A stretch of DNA of 64,000 nucleotides from Neoalteromonas arenosi (GCF_030362855.1 NZ_JAUCBP010000013.1:276810-340809); one strand, 5' to 3'; counted from the first letter of the stretch, positions 31,551 to 40,584 are shown. Notes: generated from the sequence alone by a model not told the origin. Numbers and translations: made by a program.

Positions 31551-32255
31551 ATGGGACAGAAGGTACATCCTACAGGTATACGCCTGGGTATCAGCAAGCC
31601 ATGGACATCTACCTGGTACGCGAATACTGCAGAGTATGCAGACAACTTGTTTAACGATCACGAAGTTCGTAAGTATCTAACTAAACAGTTGAAGAACGCT
31701 TCACTTTCTAAAATCGTTATCGAGCGTCCTGCGAAGAGCATCCGTGTGACAATTCACACAGCTCGTCCAGGTGTTGTTATCGGTAAGAAAGGTGAAGACG
31801 TAGAGAAGCTTCGTAATCACGTATCTAAGCTAGCCGGCGTGCCAGCTCAGATCAATATTGCAGAAGTCCGTAAGCCAGAGCTTGATGCACAGCTAGTTGC
31901 TGACAGTATCTCAAGCCAGCTTGAGCGTCGTGTTATGTTCCGCCGTGCGATGAAGCGCGCCGTACAAAACGCAATGCGCTTAGGTGCAAAAGGTATCAAA
32001 GTCGAAGTTAGCGGTCGTCTAGGGGGCGCAGAAATCGCACGTAGCGAGTGGTATCGTGAAGGTCGTGTACCTTTGCACACATTCCGTGCTGATATCGATT
32101 ACGCAACTTCAGAAGCGTTGACTACTTACGGAATCATTGGCGTTAAAGTCTGGATCTTCAAAGGCGAAGTATTAGGTGGTTTACCTGCAGCAAATGCAGT
32201 TGAGCAACCAGCAGCGCCGAAGAAAAAAGGCCGCAACGCTAAGCGAGAGGGCTAA
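31551..32255 (+). CDS. rpsC: 30S ribosomal protein S3
   Basis: 234 residues. Begins [14 protein letters not shown]; the KH domain has the [10 protein letters not shown] loop, and the C-terminal domain has [21 protein letters not shown]. The extreme C-terminus is Lys/Ala-rich. With S4 and S5 it lines the mRNA entry channel. Confidence 0.98.
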   Translation: MGQKVHPTGIRLGISKPWTSTWYANTAEYADNLFNDHEVRKYLTKQLKNASLSKIVIERPAKSIRVTIHTARPGVVIGKKGEDVEKLRNHVSKLAGVPAQINIAEVRKPELDAQLVADSISSQLERRVMFRRAMKRAVQNAMRLGAKGIKVEVSGRLGGAEIARSEWYREGRVPLHTFRADIDYATSEALTTYGIIGVKVWIFKGEVLGGLPAANAVEQPAAPKKKGRNAKREG

Positions 32256-32257
32256 TC

Positions 32258-32671
32258 ATGTTACAACCAAAGCGTACGAAATTTCGTAAAATGCATAAAG
32301 GGCGTAACCGTGGTATGGCTATTGCCGGTGGTAAAGTTAGTTTCGGTACATACGGCCTTAAGGCAGTAGCGCGCGGTCGTATGACTGCTCGTCAAATCGA
32401 AGCGGCTCGTCGTGCAATGACTCGTCACGTTAAGCGTCAAGGTAAAATCTGGATCCGCGTTTTCCCTGATAAGCCAATTACTGAGAAGCCTCTTGAGGTT
32501 CGTCAAGGTAAAGGTAAGGGTAACGTTGAGTACTGGGTATGCCAAATTCAACCGGGTCGCGTGCTATATGAAATGGAAGGTGTTCCAGAAGAACTAGCTC
32601 GTGAAGCGTTTGCATTGGCTGCGGCAAAATTGCCATTTAAGACAACCTTTGTAACTCGGACGGTGATGTAA
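32258..32671 (+). CDS. rplP: 50S ribosomal protein L16
   Basis: 137 residues, beginning [19 protein letters not shown], with the [13 protein letters not shown] loop. L16 helps shape the A site. The arginine hydroxylated by RoxA in E. coli (R81) lies in this loop region. Its stop and the rpmC start share one base (TAATG). Confidence 0.98.
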   Translation: MLQPKRTKFRKMHKGRNRGMAIAGGKVSFGTYGLKAVARGRMTARQIEAARRAMTRHVKRQGKIWIRVFPDKPITEKPLEVRQGKGKGNVEYWVCQIQPGRVLYEMEGVPEELAREAFALAAAKLPFKTTFVTRTVM

Positions 32672-32862
32672 TGAATGCGACTGAACTAAAAGCAAAGAAC
32701 GTAGAAGAGTTGAACGAAGAGCTAGTAAGCCTTCTTAAAGAGCAATTCAACCTACGTATGCAGTATTCAACTGGTCAGCTTGAGAAAACTGACCAATTGA
32801 AGAAAGTGCGTCGTAACATCGCGCGTGTAAAAACCATTCTGACTGAAAAGGCTAAAAGCTAA
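32671..32862 (+). CDS. rpmC: 50S ribosomal protein L29
   Basis: 63 residues, a two-helix protein with the [17 protein letters not shown] signature. It sits next to L23 at the tunnel exit. One-base overlaps with both neighbours (TAATG) indicate translational coupling. Confidence 0.97.
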   Translation: MNATELKAKNVEELNEELVSLLKEQFNLRMQYSTGQLEKTDQLKKVRRNIARVKTILTEKAKS

Positions 32863-33119
32863 TGACTGAACAAAAAATTCGTACAGTACAAGGTCGTGTG
32901 GTAAGCAACAAAATGGATAAAACCATTACTGTTATGGTAGAGCGTTTCGTTAAACACCCAATCTATGGGAAGTTTATCAAGCGTTCAACTAAGCTACACG
33001 CACACGATGAGACTAACCAGTGCAATGAAGGTGACGTAGTAACTATTACTGAATGTCGCCCTCTATCTAAGTCTAAGACTTGGAAATTGGTTGATGTCGT
33101 AACTAAAGCTGCAGAATAA
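32862..33119 (+). CDS. rpsQ: 30S ribosomal protein S17
   Basis: 85 residues, an OB-fold primary rRNA-binding protein, with [18 protein letters not shown] and the [14 protein letters not shown] segment. Last gene of the operon. In most gammaproteobacteria rplN follows directly; here a strong terminator and soxR follow instead. Confidence 0.98.
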   Translation: MTEQKIRTVQGRVVSNKMDKTITVMVERFVKHPIYGKFIKRSTKLHAHDETNQCNEGDVVTITECRPLSKSKTWKLVDVVTKAAE

Positions 33120-33140
33120 GCAATTATTCACATAAGCATT

Positions 33141-33168
33141 AAAAAAGGCCGCAAATGCGGCCTTTTTT
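33141..33168 (+). terminator. rho-independent terminator of the S10 operon
   Basis: GGCCGC and GCGGCC around a 4-base loop, flanked by six A upstream and six T downstream, so it can act on both strands. It ends the S10 operon 27 bp after rpsQ and also faces the 3' end of soxR. Confidence 0.95.
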
Positions 33169-33184
33169 GTATGTGCTGTAAACA

Positions 33185-33631
33185 CTATTTGTGGCGCTGA
33201 TCCAAAATAACTGGGCCACTGCCATACTTAGCCAGGCTATCTTCCGGGTTGTAAAGCGGACAGCTCTTCAGTGACAAGCACCCACAACCAATACAACCGT
33301 CTAAACTATCTCTAAGCCTCTGTAGGGCATTTATACGTTCGTCTAGCTCCTGCTGCCAACGCTTTGATAGTTGTTGCCAGTCACGCTTGGTCGGCGTACG
33401 TCCGTCAGGTAATGTGGCGAATGCAGCTTTTATGCTATCGAGACTAACCCCGAGTTTTTGCGCGGCTTTGATGACTGAAATTCGGCGCAGTATCTCGGGG
33501 TGATAACGGCGTTGATTGCCGGTATTCCGCGTACTGTAAATTAGGCCTTTCTCCTCGTAGAAATGACACGTTGAAACCTTTACGCCACTGCGTTTTGCTA
33601 GCTGGCCAACACTGAGTACACGTTCACCCAT
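33185..33631 (-). CDS. soxR: redox-sensing MerR-family activator SoxR
   Basis: 148 residues. The MerR-type DNA-binding domain (LSVGQLAKRSGVKVSTCHFYEEKGLI) is followed by a long dimerisation helix. The [2Fe-2S] cysteines are C113, C116, C118 and C124 in CIGCGCLSLKSC, exactly the SoxR spacing. Oxidation by redox-cycling compounds turns SoxR into an activator of a promoter with an over-long spacer. It is divergent from a VOC-family gene, with the target promoter between them. Confidence 0.95.
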   Translation of the reverse strand: MGERVLSVGQLAKRSGVKVSTCHFYEEKGLIYSTRNTGNQRRYHPEILRRISVIKAAQKLGVSLDSIKAAFATLPDGRTPTKRDWQQLSKRWQQELDERINALQRLRDSLDGCIGCGCLSLKSCPLYNPEDSLAKYGSGPVILDQRHK

Positions 33632-33650
33632 AGATTTCTCAAAAAAGTAC

Positions 33651-33681
33651 TTTACCTCAACCCTACTTGAGGTTTTAGCCT
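33651..33681 (+). promoter_or_regulatory. SoxR-dependent promoter and SoxR box
   Basis: CCTCAACCCTACTTGAGG (33655-33672) matches the soxS operator of E. coli in both 6-bp arms (CCTCAA and TTGAGG) and in length. It lies inside a promoter with -35 TTTACC and -10 TAGCCT separated by 19 bp, the long spacing typical of MerR/SoxR targets. The promoter points at the VOC genes. Confidence 0.85.
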
Positions 33682-33712
33682 ATTTGTTATCGATTCACAA
33701 GGAGATAAACAA

Positions 33713-34135
33713 ATGAGACTTGAACACATCAATATGGTTGTCAGCGATATGGATGAAACACTGAGGTTTTACAGTGCGGCCTTCCCGCATTGGATTATTC
33801 GGATGCGCGGAATGGCTAATTGGTATGGTGTACAGCGCCAGTGGTTGCACTTTGGTGATGATTATAATTACTTAACTTTTAACGATAGCGGCAAAAGCAC
33901 GCCCAGAGATCTGCACAGTAATGATTTGGGTATTGCCCACCTAGGTTTTGAAATTAATAACTTAGCTGCACTGCGCGAGCGGATGGCGGTAGTCGGTTTT
34001 ACTCCGTCACATACCGGTGCCGAGCATCCGCATCGGCGCAATACATACTACATCGACCCGAATGGTGTAGAGGTAGAGTTCGTTGAATACCTTTCCGATA
34101 TTCCTGCACAGCGCAATCAAAGTGAAGAGATATAG
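33713..34135 (+). CDS. VOC-family (glyoxalase/bleomycin-resistance fold) protein
   Basis: 140 residues with the paired beta-alpha-beta-beta-beta modules of the vicinal oxygen chelate superfamily. Possible metal ligands: H5 in RLEHINMVVSDMD, H near 83 in GIAHLGFEI, and E in YIDPNGVEVEFVEY. The actual reaction is unknown. The SoxR promoter directly upstream implies induction by redox-cycling drugs or quinones, so a detoxification or sequestration role is inferred. AAGGAG lies before the ATG. It is followed after four bases by a second VOC gene. Confidence 0.8.
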   Translation: MRLEHINMVVSDMDETLRFYSAAFPHWIIRMRGMANWYGVQRQWLHFGDDYNYLTFNDSGKSTPRDLHSNDLGIAHLGFEINNLAALRERMAVVGFTPSHTGAEHPHRRNTYYIDPNGVEVEFVEYLSDIPAQRNQSEEI

Positions 34136-34139
34136 AGCG

Positions 34140-34514
34140 ATGAATATGAATCAAGTGATTATGAATAGCACTGATATTGAAAAATCGAAGCAGTTTTACT
34201 CAGCCTTAGGGTTTACCCTTATTGTTGCTACCGAGCATTACTTGCGCTTTGCGTGTCCTGACAATGGTGCAACATTTTCATTGTCGCTTGCTGACAAGGC
34301 CAGCGACGGAATGAAAGTGTACTTTGAAGAGCCAGACTTAGACCGCAAAGTGGCTGAGCTAGAGCAACATGGTTTTGTGTTTGAACACGGTCCTGAAGAT
34401 AAGCACTACTTGTGGCGTGAAGCCGAACTTTGCGACCCCTCGGGCAATAAGCTGGTACTGTATTGGGCGGGTGATAACCGGCTAAACCCACCCTGGCGCG
34501 TGAGCGCCGAGTAA
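34140..34514 (+). CDS. second VOC-family protein
   Basis: 124 residues from the ATG at 34140; the frame is open from 34083, but that part overlaps the previous gene. VOC fold with NSTDIEKSKQFYSALGF at the N-terminus and LCDPSGNKLVLYWAG at the C-terminus. Only four bases separate it from the first VOC gene, so both are probably transcribed from the SoxR promoter. Substrate unknown. Confidence 0.8.
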   Translation: MNMNQVIMNSTDIEKSKQFYSALGFTLIVATEHYLRFACPDNGATFSLSLADKASDGMKVYFEEPDLDRKVAELEQHGFVFEHGPEDKHYLWREAELCDPSGNKLVLYWAGDNRLNPPWRVSAE

Positions 34515-34520
34515 CTAGCG

Positions 34521-36308
34521 CTATTCCTCGGGCAAAATTAAACTAATGATTTTCCATCCGGATTGCGGACTTAAGGACTGACGCGTTGTAAAAACGCCAA
34601 CATCACCTTCGCGAATGTAGACTAATGGAATAGCGTTAGCTCCCCACTCCGATTGGTAATCAGCGAAGGTAAACTCGGCGGATAAACGCGTGGTTTTGAT
34701 TGAAGCGCCGCGTTTCATCGCGTTAGCTAGAAACGCATAAGTGACACCGTCCCCGAATAGACAAAGTTTTTGCGCATAGTTTTCAGAGACTTGATGACTC
34801 TCACGTACACTACTTTCATTGGTACCTAAGCCAAGAACAGTGGCGTCTTTATCCAATTCGTGTTCGAAGTGATGGGTAACTAAAGGGTTCAGCTGGCGAT
34901 AGGGCGAGATGACCAATACACTGCCGATGGTGGATAGGTCTAAGTGCCGCTCTGCGTGGTCTGACATTGGATTACCGAAGTATGTATGGATATTCTGCAT
35001 GCGCGCGAGGCGGATTGCATCCCAGTTAGTATCGGCAAGAATGACCTGAATATCGTTCTTGTTAAGCTCTAGCGCCAGCTCGCGCGAAAAGTGATGCGCG
35101 CCAAACAGCAAGAAGCCGTGCTGTTCAGGTGAACGCAACCCGAGCCATTGCGCTACTGTTGAGGCGGTCAAACTCTGAATGACTACTGTCGCGATGATGA
35201 CAAGGAAAACCATCGGTACGACTAGGCTCGCCTCTTCGTAGCCGGCCGCTTCGAGTTTAATTGAGAACAGTGCAGATACTGCTGCTGCGACAATGCCTCG
35301 TGGCGCAATCCAGGCTAGCAATGCTTGTTCTCTAAATGATAGCCCTGTACCAATTGATGAAACGGCTACTGACAGTGGCCGAGCGATAAACATAATCGCC
35401 GCTATCACTATTACAGCGCCCCAACCAACGGCTTGCACGCCTCCAAAGTCAAGACGAGTTGCGAGCAGAATGAATAGTGCCGATATCAGTAAAACACTCA
35501 GTGTTTCTTTGAATTCCAAAATGCCATCGACATTAACGTTTTTCATATTCGCGAGAATCATCCCCGCAATTGTCACTGTCAGTAATCCGGACTCGTGGGC
35601 AAAAACATTTGAAAACGCAAATGCCGCCAACATCAGGGTTAAAACGGCGGTGTTTTGTAAGTAATGAGGGATCCAGTTGCGCCTCAATGCTACACCCATG
35701 AGATAGCCGCTTAAGCCACCAATGCCACAACCCACTAACAGCGTGATGCCAAAGGCCTGGAAAGTGTGTAATAAAGCATTTTGTTGCGCGAGGACAAACT
35801 CAAAAACAAGAACCGCAAATAAAGCACCGATGGGATCGATTACGATCCCTTCCCAGCGCAAAATATTGGCAATCTTGGTCGATGGCCGCACTGTTCGCAA
35901 CATGGGAACGATGACGGTTGGCCCCGTAACTGTGACGATAGCGCCAAACAAGGCAGAAAGCTCCCAGCTCAGCCCAAGCGCAAAGTGGGCCGCTGGTGTC
36001 GCGACGAGCCAGGTTACTAAAACACCTATGCTACAGAGATTGCGCACCATCTTTCCATGGCCACTAATATCGGAAAACTTCAGCGTCAGTGCGCCTTCAA
36101 ATAGAATAATGGCAACTGATAATGAAACAACGGGAAATAATAGCTCACCAAAGAGCTCATCGGCATTGATAAGGTTGGTACCTGGACCAACAATAATACC
36201 GGCTAACAACAGAAATAGAATAGCCGGAAGTTTTATGCGGTAAGCTAAATACTGACACGCAATAGACAACAGTCCGACTACAACCAGAATGACTGATAAG
36301 TTCTCCAC
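34521..36308 (-). CDS. CPA1-type sodium/proton antiporter with C-terminal RCK-like domain
   Basis: 595 residues. About twelve membrane helices (residues 1-400) of the Na+/H+ exchanger domain. The core helix pair carries VTVTGPTVIVPM and WEGIVIDPIGALFAV, and a further conserved helix has WIAPRGIVAAAVSALF. The cytosolic part (about 400-590) resembles a degenerate TrkA-N/RCK fold (FGAHHFSRELALELNKND, VILADTN). It exchanges Na+ or K+ for protons at the inner membrane. Its stop lies six bases from the VOC gene stop; the two converge. Confidence 0.85.
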   Translation of the reverse strand: MENLSVILVVVGLLSIACQYLAYRIKLPAILFLLLAGIIVGPGTNLINADELFGELLFPVVSLSVAIILFEGALTLKFSDISGHGKMVRNLCSIGVLVTWLVATPAAHFALGLSWELSALFGAIVTVTGPTVIVPMLRTVRPSTKIANILRWEGIVIDPIGALFAVLVFEFVLAQQNALLHTFQAFGITLLVGCGIGGLSGYLMGVALRRNWIPHYLQNTAVLTLMLAAFAFSNVFAHESGLLTVTIAGMILANMKNVNVDGILEFKETLSVLLISALFILLATRLDFGGVQAVGWGAVIVIAAIMFIARPLSVAVSSIGTGLSFREQALLAWIAPRGIVAAAVSALFSIKLEAAGYEEASLVVPMVFLVIIATVVIQSLTASTVAQWLGLRSPEQHGFLLFGAHHFSRELALELNKNDIQVILADTNWDAIRLARMQNIHTYFGNPMSDHAERHLDLSTIGSVLVISPYRQLNPLVTHHFEHELDKDATVLGLGTNESSVRESHQVSENYAQKLCLFGDGVTYAFLANAMKRGASIKTTRLSAEFTFADYQSEWGANAIPLVYIREGDVGVFTTRQSLSPQSGWKIISLILPEE

Positions 36309-36649
36309 TGAAATCCCCTATTGGTGCGTGTATGCGCCGCTAACCTTAGACCAATAGGTATAGATTTATCAAATAATTAGATCATTCCCATGCTAATTAC
36401 GGAGATACTTTAAGTTGCCAATCTGGGACGCTTTAGTCTTGAGTGTTTTCTTTACAAAATTATTTCAACTGGCAACTGTTGGTTACAAAAACGTCAGCTT
36501 TTTTTACACATCAAATTTAGATAAAAATAAAAACCATATAAAACAATAACATGCATTTTGGCATGGTTTAAGCTTTCTAGGTTGCACTAATAATTTTCAA
36601 CGTACTTTTAGTACTTGTGTTAATAAATAGTAAATTAAGGATTAGATGA
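36309..36649. other. AT-rich intergenic region upstream of the PEP-CTERM-like gene
   Basis: 341 bp without an open frame. Small hairpins are visible: CATGC/GCATG at 36550-36565 and GTAC-N5-GTAC near 36603-36615. No convincing sigma-70 or sigma-54 pair could be fixed, although a promoter for the secreted-protein gene must lie here or nearby. Confidence 0.4.
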
Positions 36650-37798
36650 ATGAATATTAAACCAAGTAAAAAGGCAGGAGTGTTGGTCGCAGCGGCAATC
36701 GCATCGGCATTAGCTGCATCGACGGCACAAGCCTCTCACTTTCGCGGAGCAGCACTAGTACCTAGCGTAGATGCGAATGGCGTACTTACAATCAACAGTA
36801 AATCCTTCTGGCGTAAGGGTACTGCAAGCGGTGGTGTAGGCAGTTTCGTTAACGTTTCAGGCGTGGGTTCGGCTGGTGAAGTTTCTTCAGTTGTGGACAC
36901 CAGCGATGTTCGCCGTGACAGTAATACCGAGGTGTTTCAAACAACCCTTCCCGGCGCTGGCTATTATACAATCACTTGGGGAAGCTGCTGTTGGGTGCGT
37001 CCTGGCCCAAGCCAAAACTTCACTGAGTCAAGCTACAGCACTGTATCAACGATTTATTGGGATGGTTCAAACGCGACCAACCCTATCCAGTTTGATTTAG
37101 AAAATATTCAACAGCAAGTTGTTGGCGGTCAAGCGTATTCAGATAACTTAGATGCAGTGGGTAGTAGCACACTTAGTTACGACACAAGTTACATCGCTCA
37201 GAGCATGACGATGCAAGCTGAAGGGTTTACTATCGATGCAACAGGTCAAATTAACATTGATGCAACTAGTACCGGTAACTATGTTGATAACCCTTTCAAC
37301 GATGGTGCTGATGAGGCATTTAGTGCGCGTATTACAGCCTCTGATGGTGTTAACCCTAATGAAGACAGTTCAGTTGAGTTCGTATGGTTATTCGACGTGG
37401 TCGATTCTCAGTCAGCAAACCTTGCTCCAGAAATCACTGACGTTACCATCAATGCGTTGATTGGTGACTCAATTTCTCAAGTGCTAACCGTAACCGATCC
37501 GAACGCGGGTGATGTAGTAACAACCAACTTCTTGTCGTTCATCGGTTCAAGTGGTGCTGTAGCAGGTTCGACCTTTGATCCAAATACACTTCAGTTTAAT
37601 TGGGATTCTACCGGCTTCTCAGCGGGTCAATACGTTGCAACTTTCAGAGCAGCTGATGGTGGCGGCTTAACTGACCAAGGTACAATTACCATCAATCTTA
37701 GAGCGCCGTCTAATCCGAACGTTACAGAGCCAGGCTCTTTAGCGATTGCGGCTGCTGGCTTACTTACTCTTGGCGCATTGCGTCGTCGCAGAAAGTAA
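36650..37798 (+). CDS. secreted protein with PEP-CTERM-like sorting tail
   Basis: 382 residues. Signal peptide at 1-28 (KKAGVLVAAAIASALAAS, then AQA). The mature part starts SHFRGAALVPSVDANG and is rich in Ser, Thr, Asn and Asp, typical of exported beta proteins. A cadherin/Ig-like module lies at about 255-355 (LAPEITDVTINALIGDSISQ). The C-terminus TEPGSLAIAAAGLLTLGALRRRRK is a sorting tail of PEP-CTERM layout (motif, hydrophobic helix, arginine cluster) with T in place of the first P. Such proteins are processed by exosortase; none is in the window. Its role may be in the cell surface or extracellular matrix. Confidence 0.8.
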   Translation: MNIKPSKKAGVLVAAAIASALAASTAQASHFRGAALVPSVDANGVLTINSKSFWRKGTASGGVGSFVNVSGVGSAGEVSSVVDTSDVRRDSNTEVFQTTLPGAGYYTITWGSCCWVRPGPSQNFTESSYSTVSTIYWDGSNATNPIQFDLENIQQQVVGGQAYSDNLDAVGSSTLSYDTSYIAQSMTMQAEGFTIDATGQINIDATSTGNYVDNPFNDGADEAFSARITASDGVNPNEDSSVEFVWLFDVVDSQSANLAPEITDVTINALIGDSISQVLTVTDPNAGDVVTTNFLSFIGSSGAVAGSTFDPNTLQFNWDSTGFSAGQYVATFRAADGGGLTDQGTITINLRAPSNPNVTEPGSLAIAAAGLLTLGALRRRRK

Positions 37799-37816
37799 AT
37801 AGATATTTCGAGTGTT

Positions 37817-37844
37817 AAAAAGGCAGCTTGAGCTGCCTTTTTTT
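37817..37844 (+). terminator. rho-independent terminator after the PEP-CTERM-like gene
   Basis: GGCAGC and GCTGCC around a TTGA loop, preceded by A's and followed by seven T. It lies 20 bp after the stop and separates this gene from the TPR-SOD gene. Confidence 0.9.
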
Positions 37845-37981
37845 GTGCACAATCAATCGTAGCCCTAGAAAATATCACTAACCCAGTTAATATAAGTATT
37901 AGTTAGCTATTGTGAAAACTGTATGGATTTCGCTGCGTTCAATGACAAGTGCTTGTGTATGCAAGGCGTAAGGAGAAAGGA

Positions 37982-40447
37982 ATGAATAATAAGATTGCAA
38001 GAAGCGGTTGGCAGAAGCTGCTGTTAATAATCACAGTCTTGAATTTTTGTGTAATAGGGGGGCTGCAAGCAAGTATTGTCACAGAAACACCTCAATCACT
38101 TTACGATATGTCAGAATCAGAGCTATATGAGCTGATGGTGCAACAAAATCTGATTTTGAACGGCTACACGTTGGACAGCGTTAAGATTCCGACAATTGTA
38201 AAGCAGGGGATCGGAGATGAACGAGCATTGGCATTGGTTGGACAATTGCTGGCACAAAACGATGCAAGAGGTCCATCTGCACTAGCCAACTATTTAACCC
38301 GTTATCCAGATGATCTGTTGGCCTTGCACCTAGCGGCTAGTGAACTGATAGAACAAGGCAAGTACCCAGAAGCTGAACTAACCCTTAGTAAAGTTTTGCA
38401 AGCGCAACCTAATTTTCATGCAGCAACAAACTTATTGGGAATAATCCGTATTGAGCAGCAGCAATATGATGTTGCGGCGCAAATCTTCGCTCGCGTTTTA
38501 CTGCAAGATCCAGAGCCAAATGAAATGGCTGGTAGATACATGACGTGGCTAAGTTTGCGTAAGGGCAATATTGAACAAGCAGAGATTGCGATGCGCCTTA
38601 CGATGGCGAAAATGCCCGTTAATGATCAAGTAGTTGCGCCTATTCACTTGGAATATGCGGAACTATTACGCCGGCAAAACAAGCATGAGCTAATCGTTGA
38701 ATTGTTTTCCGACTTGGATCCTTCTGATATGTCTAGCCCGCTGATGGTTGAAGCTCTCGCCAGACGTTTAGAAGCGGCAACTCAAGCAGGAATGTTGGAT
38801 GAATCATTGAGATATCTCGAGCAATTACAAAACCATCCATCACTATCGCTGATGCCTGGCCTCATGAGTCAGGCGAGAATTAAAGCGCAACAGGGCGACT
38901 ATCAGCAAGCACTCGAACTTATTGACCAAGCAGAAAATATGGTGCCCGTTTTAGAACCTACTCGATTGGTTGAGAAGGCCAAAATTTTAGCGGTAGCTGG
39001 ACAAGCATCTGCGGCCGCAGAGAACTTGAATTTAGCATTAGGCGACCCGAAAACAGCCACGCTGAGTGAGTGGCAACGCTATATGGAATTAATGATAGCC
39101 ATAGGGCAAGGTAACCAAGGATTGCAAACGCTAAGGCAAAACCTCAGTGATACTAATGACAAAGATCAATTGCGTTTAGTTTTAGTCGACGCGCTGATTA
39201 GTGCTGGAGACCTAGGTGCTGCAAACCGTGAGTTAGTCAGCTTACTTAATCAATCTCCGAATTTATCTGGCGCGCATTATCGTAGAGGAATACTGTTATT
39301 TGAACAAAATGACAATCAAGCTGCCGTTGATGCGTTCCAAGCAGCTGTGGACAACGATAGACAAAACATACCTGCTTGGTTAGCACTTTTGGGTGCTAAA
39401 CATGACCATCGCGTTCACGACCATGCTAGTGGAATGGCTGCGGCTAGTCACGCTGATCTAATGCCTTTGTTTGCTCAAGCTATTGAAGCTAACCCAGATT
39501 CTATTGTCTTATTATATGAATGGGGGCTGACGGCATACTCTGGCGGACAACTCGACCTTGCCAAGCGAGCGTTTGACCTTGCTGTCGCAAAAGCGCCGTT
39601 TGATGTGAAGTCTCTTGCTATGGCATCCATTGTTCGCTCGGATGAAAACCAGCGTTTGAATGAAGCTCAAGCATTAGCACAGCGCGCAAAACAACTAGCG
39701 CCAAATAATCCAGCCGTCATCGACGCATTGGGGTGGGCACTTGTGCGAATGAAACAGGTTGACCAGGGCATACAGTATTTGCAACAAGCACTTAGAGCAA
39801 TGCCTGGTGATGAGGCTGTGTTGGCACATTTAGCTGAAGCCTATGTAATGAAAGAGGACTCGAATCAAGCAATAGCGTATATCTATGATGCTCTGAAAGG
39901 CACATTGCCGGACCATACCAGTGCGGCACTTCGTGCGCATTTAATTGCACTTCGTCCAATGCAATCTTTGACCCTCGATGTTAATTATATCAATGGCTTA
40001 GGGGTTGGAGACGCGATAGGCACGATTAGCATCACTGCTAGAGATTCAGGCGTGGTTGTGGAGGCTGATGTTTCTGGTTTACCTGCTGGGTTAAATGGCA
40101 TGCATTTCCACGAAAAGCCCAGTTGCGAGGCAGGTGTTTTAAATGGTGAACGCATTGCTGGTATGGGAGCTGGCGGACACTATGGACACGATCAAATGAT
40201 GATGGATATGGAAAGTATGGATATGGGGAATATGAGTCATGAAGAGCATATGATGCATATGCAGATGATGAAACCCAAAGGGGATTTACCACCACTTCCC
40301 GTTGATGAGAGTGGTAGTGCGACTGATGTCGTAATAGGCCCCAATTTGACCATTGATGAACTGCGTGGCAGAAGTTTAATCATCCATCAGGGCCCTGATG
40401 TTGACGGCCAATCTGGACCTAAAGTAGCCTGCGCTGTTATTCCATAA
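37982..40447 (+). CDS. exported TPR protein fused to a Cu/Zn-superoxide-dismutase-like domain
   Basis: 821 residues from the ATG at 37982, with AAGGAG upstream; the frame is open from 37949. N-terminal signal or anchor (about 11-32). TPR-type helical repeats fill about 60-660 (for example PNFHAATNLLGIIRIEQQQYD and NNPAVIDALGWALVRM). Residues 678-821 have the SodC fold: AIGTISITARDSGVVVEADV, then MHFHEKPSC, GGHYGHD, LIIHQG and KVACAVI. All four copper-ligand histidines are present (H708, H710, H733, H802), and so are the disulfide cysteines C715 and C817. The zinc loop is replaced by a segment with 12 Met in 25 residues (739-763). The usual active-site arginine is K. I infer a copper-binding or redox role in the envelope; catalysis is uncertain. 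Confidence 0.85.
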   Translation: MNNKIARSGWQKLLLIITVLNFCVIGGLQASIVTETPQSLYDMSESELYELMVQQNLILNGYTLDSVKIPTIVKQGIGDERALALVGQLLAQNDARGPSALANYLTRYPDDLLALHLAASELIEQGKYPEAELTLSKVLQAQPNFHAATNLLGIIRIEQQQYDVAAQIFARVLLQDPEPNEMAGRYMTWLSLRKGNIEQAEIAMRLTMAKMPVNDQVVAPIHLEYAELLRRQNKHELIVELFSDLDPSDMSSPLMVEALARRLEAATQAGMLDESLRYLEQLQNHPSLSLMPGLMSQARIKAQQGDYQQALELIDQAENMVPVLEPTRLVEKAKILAVAGQASAAAENLNLALGDPKTATLSEWQRYMELMIAIGQGNQGLQTLRQNLSDTNDKDQLRLVLVDALISAGDLGAANRELVSLLNQSPNLSGAHYRRGILLFEQNDNQAAVDAFQAAVDNDRQNIPAWLALLGAKHDHRVHDHASGMAAASHADLMPLFAQAIEANPDSIVLLYEWGLTAYSGGQLDLAKRAFDLAVAKAPFDVKSLAMASIVRSDENQRLNEAQALAQRAKQLAPNNPAVIDALGWALVRMKQVDQGIQYLQQALRAMPGDEAVLAHLAEAYVMKEDSNQAIAYIYDALKGTLPDHTSAALRAHLIALRPMQSLTLDVNYINGLGVGDAIGTISITARDSGVVVEADVSGLPAGLNGMHFHEKPSCEAGVLNGERIAGMGAGGHYGHDQMMMDMESMDMGNMSHEEHMMHMQMMKPKGDLPPLPVDESGSATDVVIGPNLTIDELRGRSLIIHQGPDVDGQSGPKVACAVIP

Positions 40448-40458
40448 GGGCTTTTCAC

Positions 40459-40482
40459 CAGCGAGCAGTTTTTGCTGCTCGC
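40459..40482 (+). terminator. 9-bp hairpin after the TPR-SOD gene
   Basis: AGCGAGCAG and CTGCTCGCT pair perfectly around a T-rich 6-base loop, 11 bp after the stop. No T-run follows, so it may be only a partial terminator or an mRNA 3'-end stabiliser. Confidence 0.45.
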
Positions 40483-40584
40483 TAACACGTATCTAAAAAG
40501 ATACATATGTGCAGACAAACAAGACGAACAATCTGATCTATCCGCCTATTATTTAACCACTCGCTTTAAACAGACGGTTTTGAA

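Noticed and set aside
36560..36590. A sigma-54 promoter upstream of the PEP-CTERM-like gene (TGGCA and TTGCA are both present).
   Set aside because: The GG and GC doublets are not at the required 10-base spacing.
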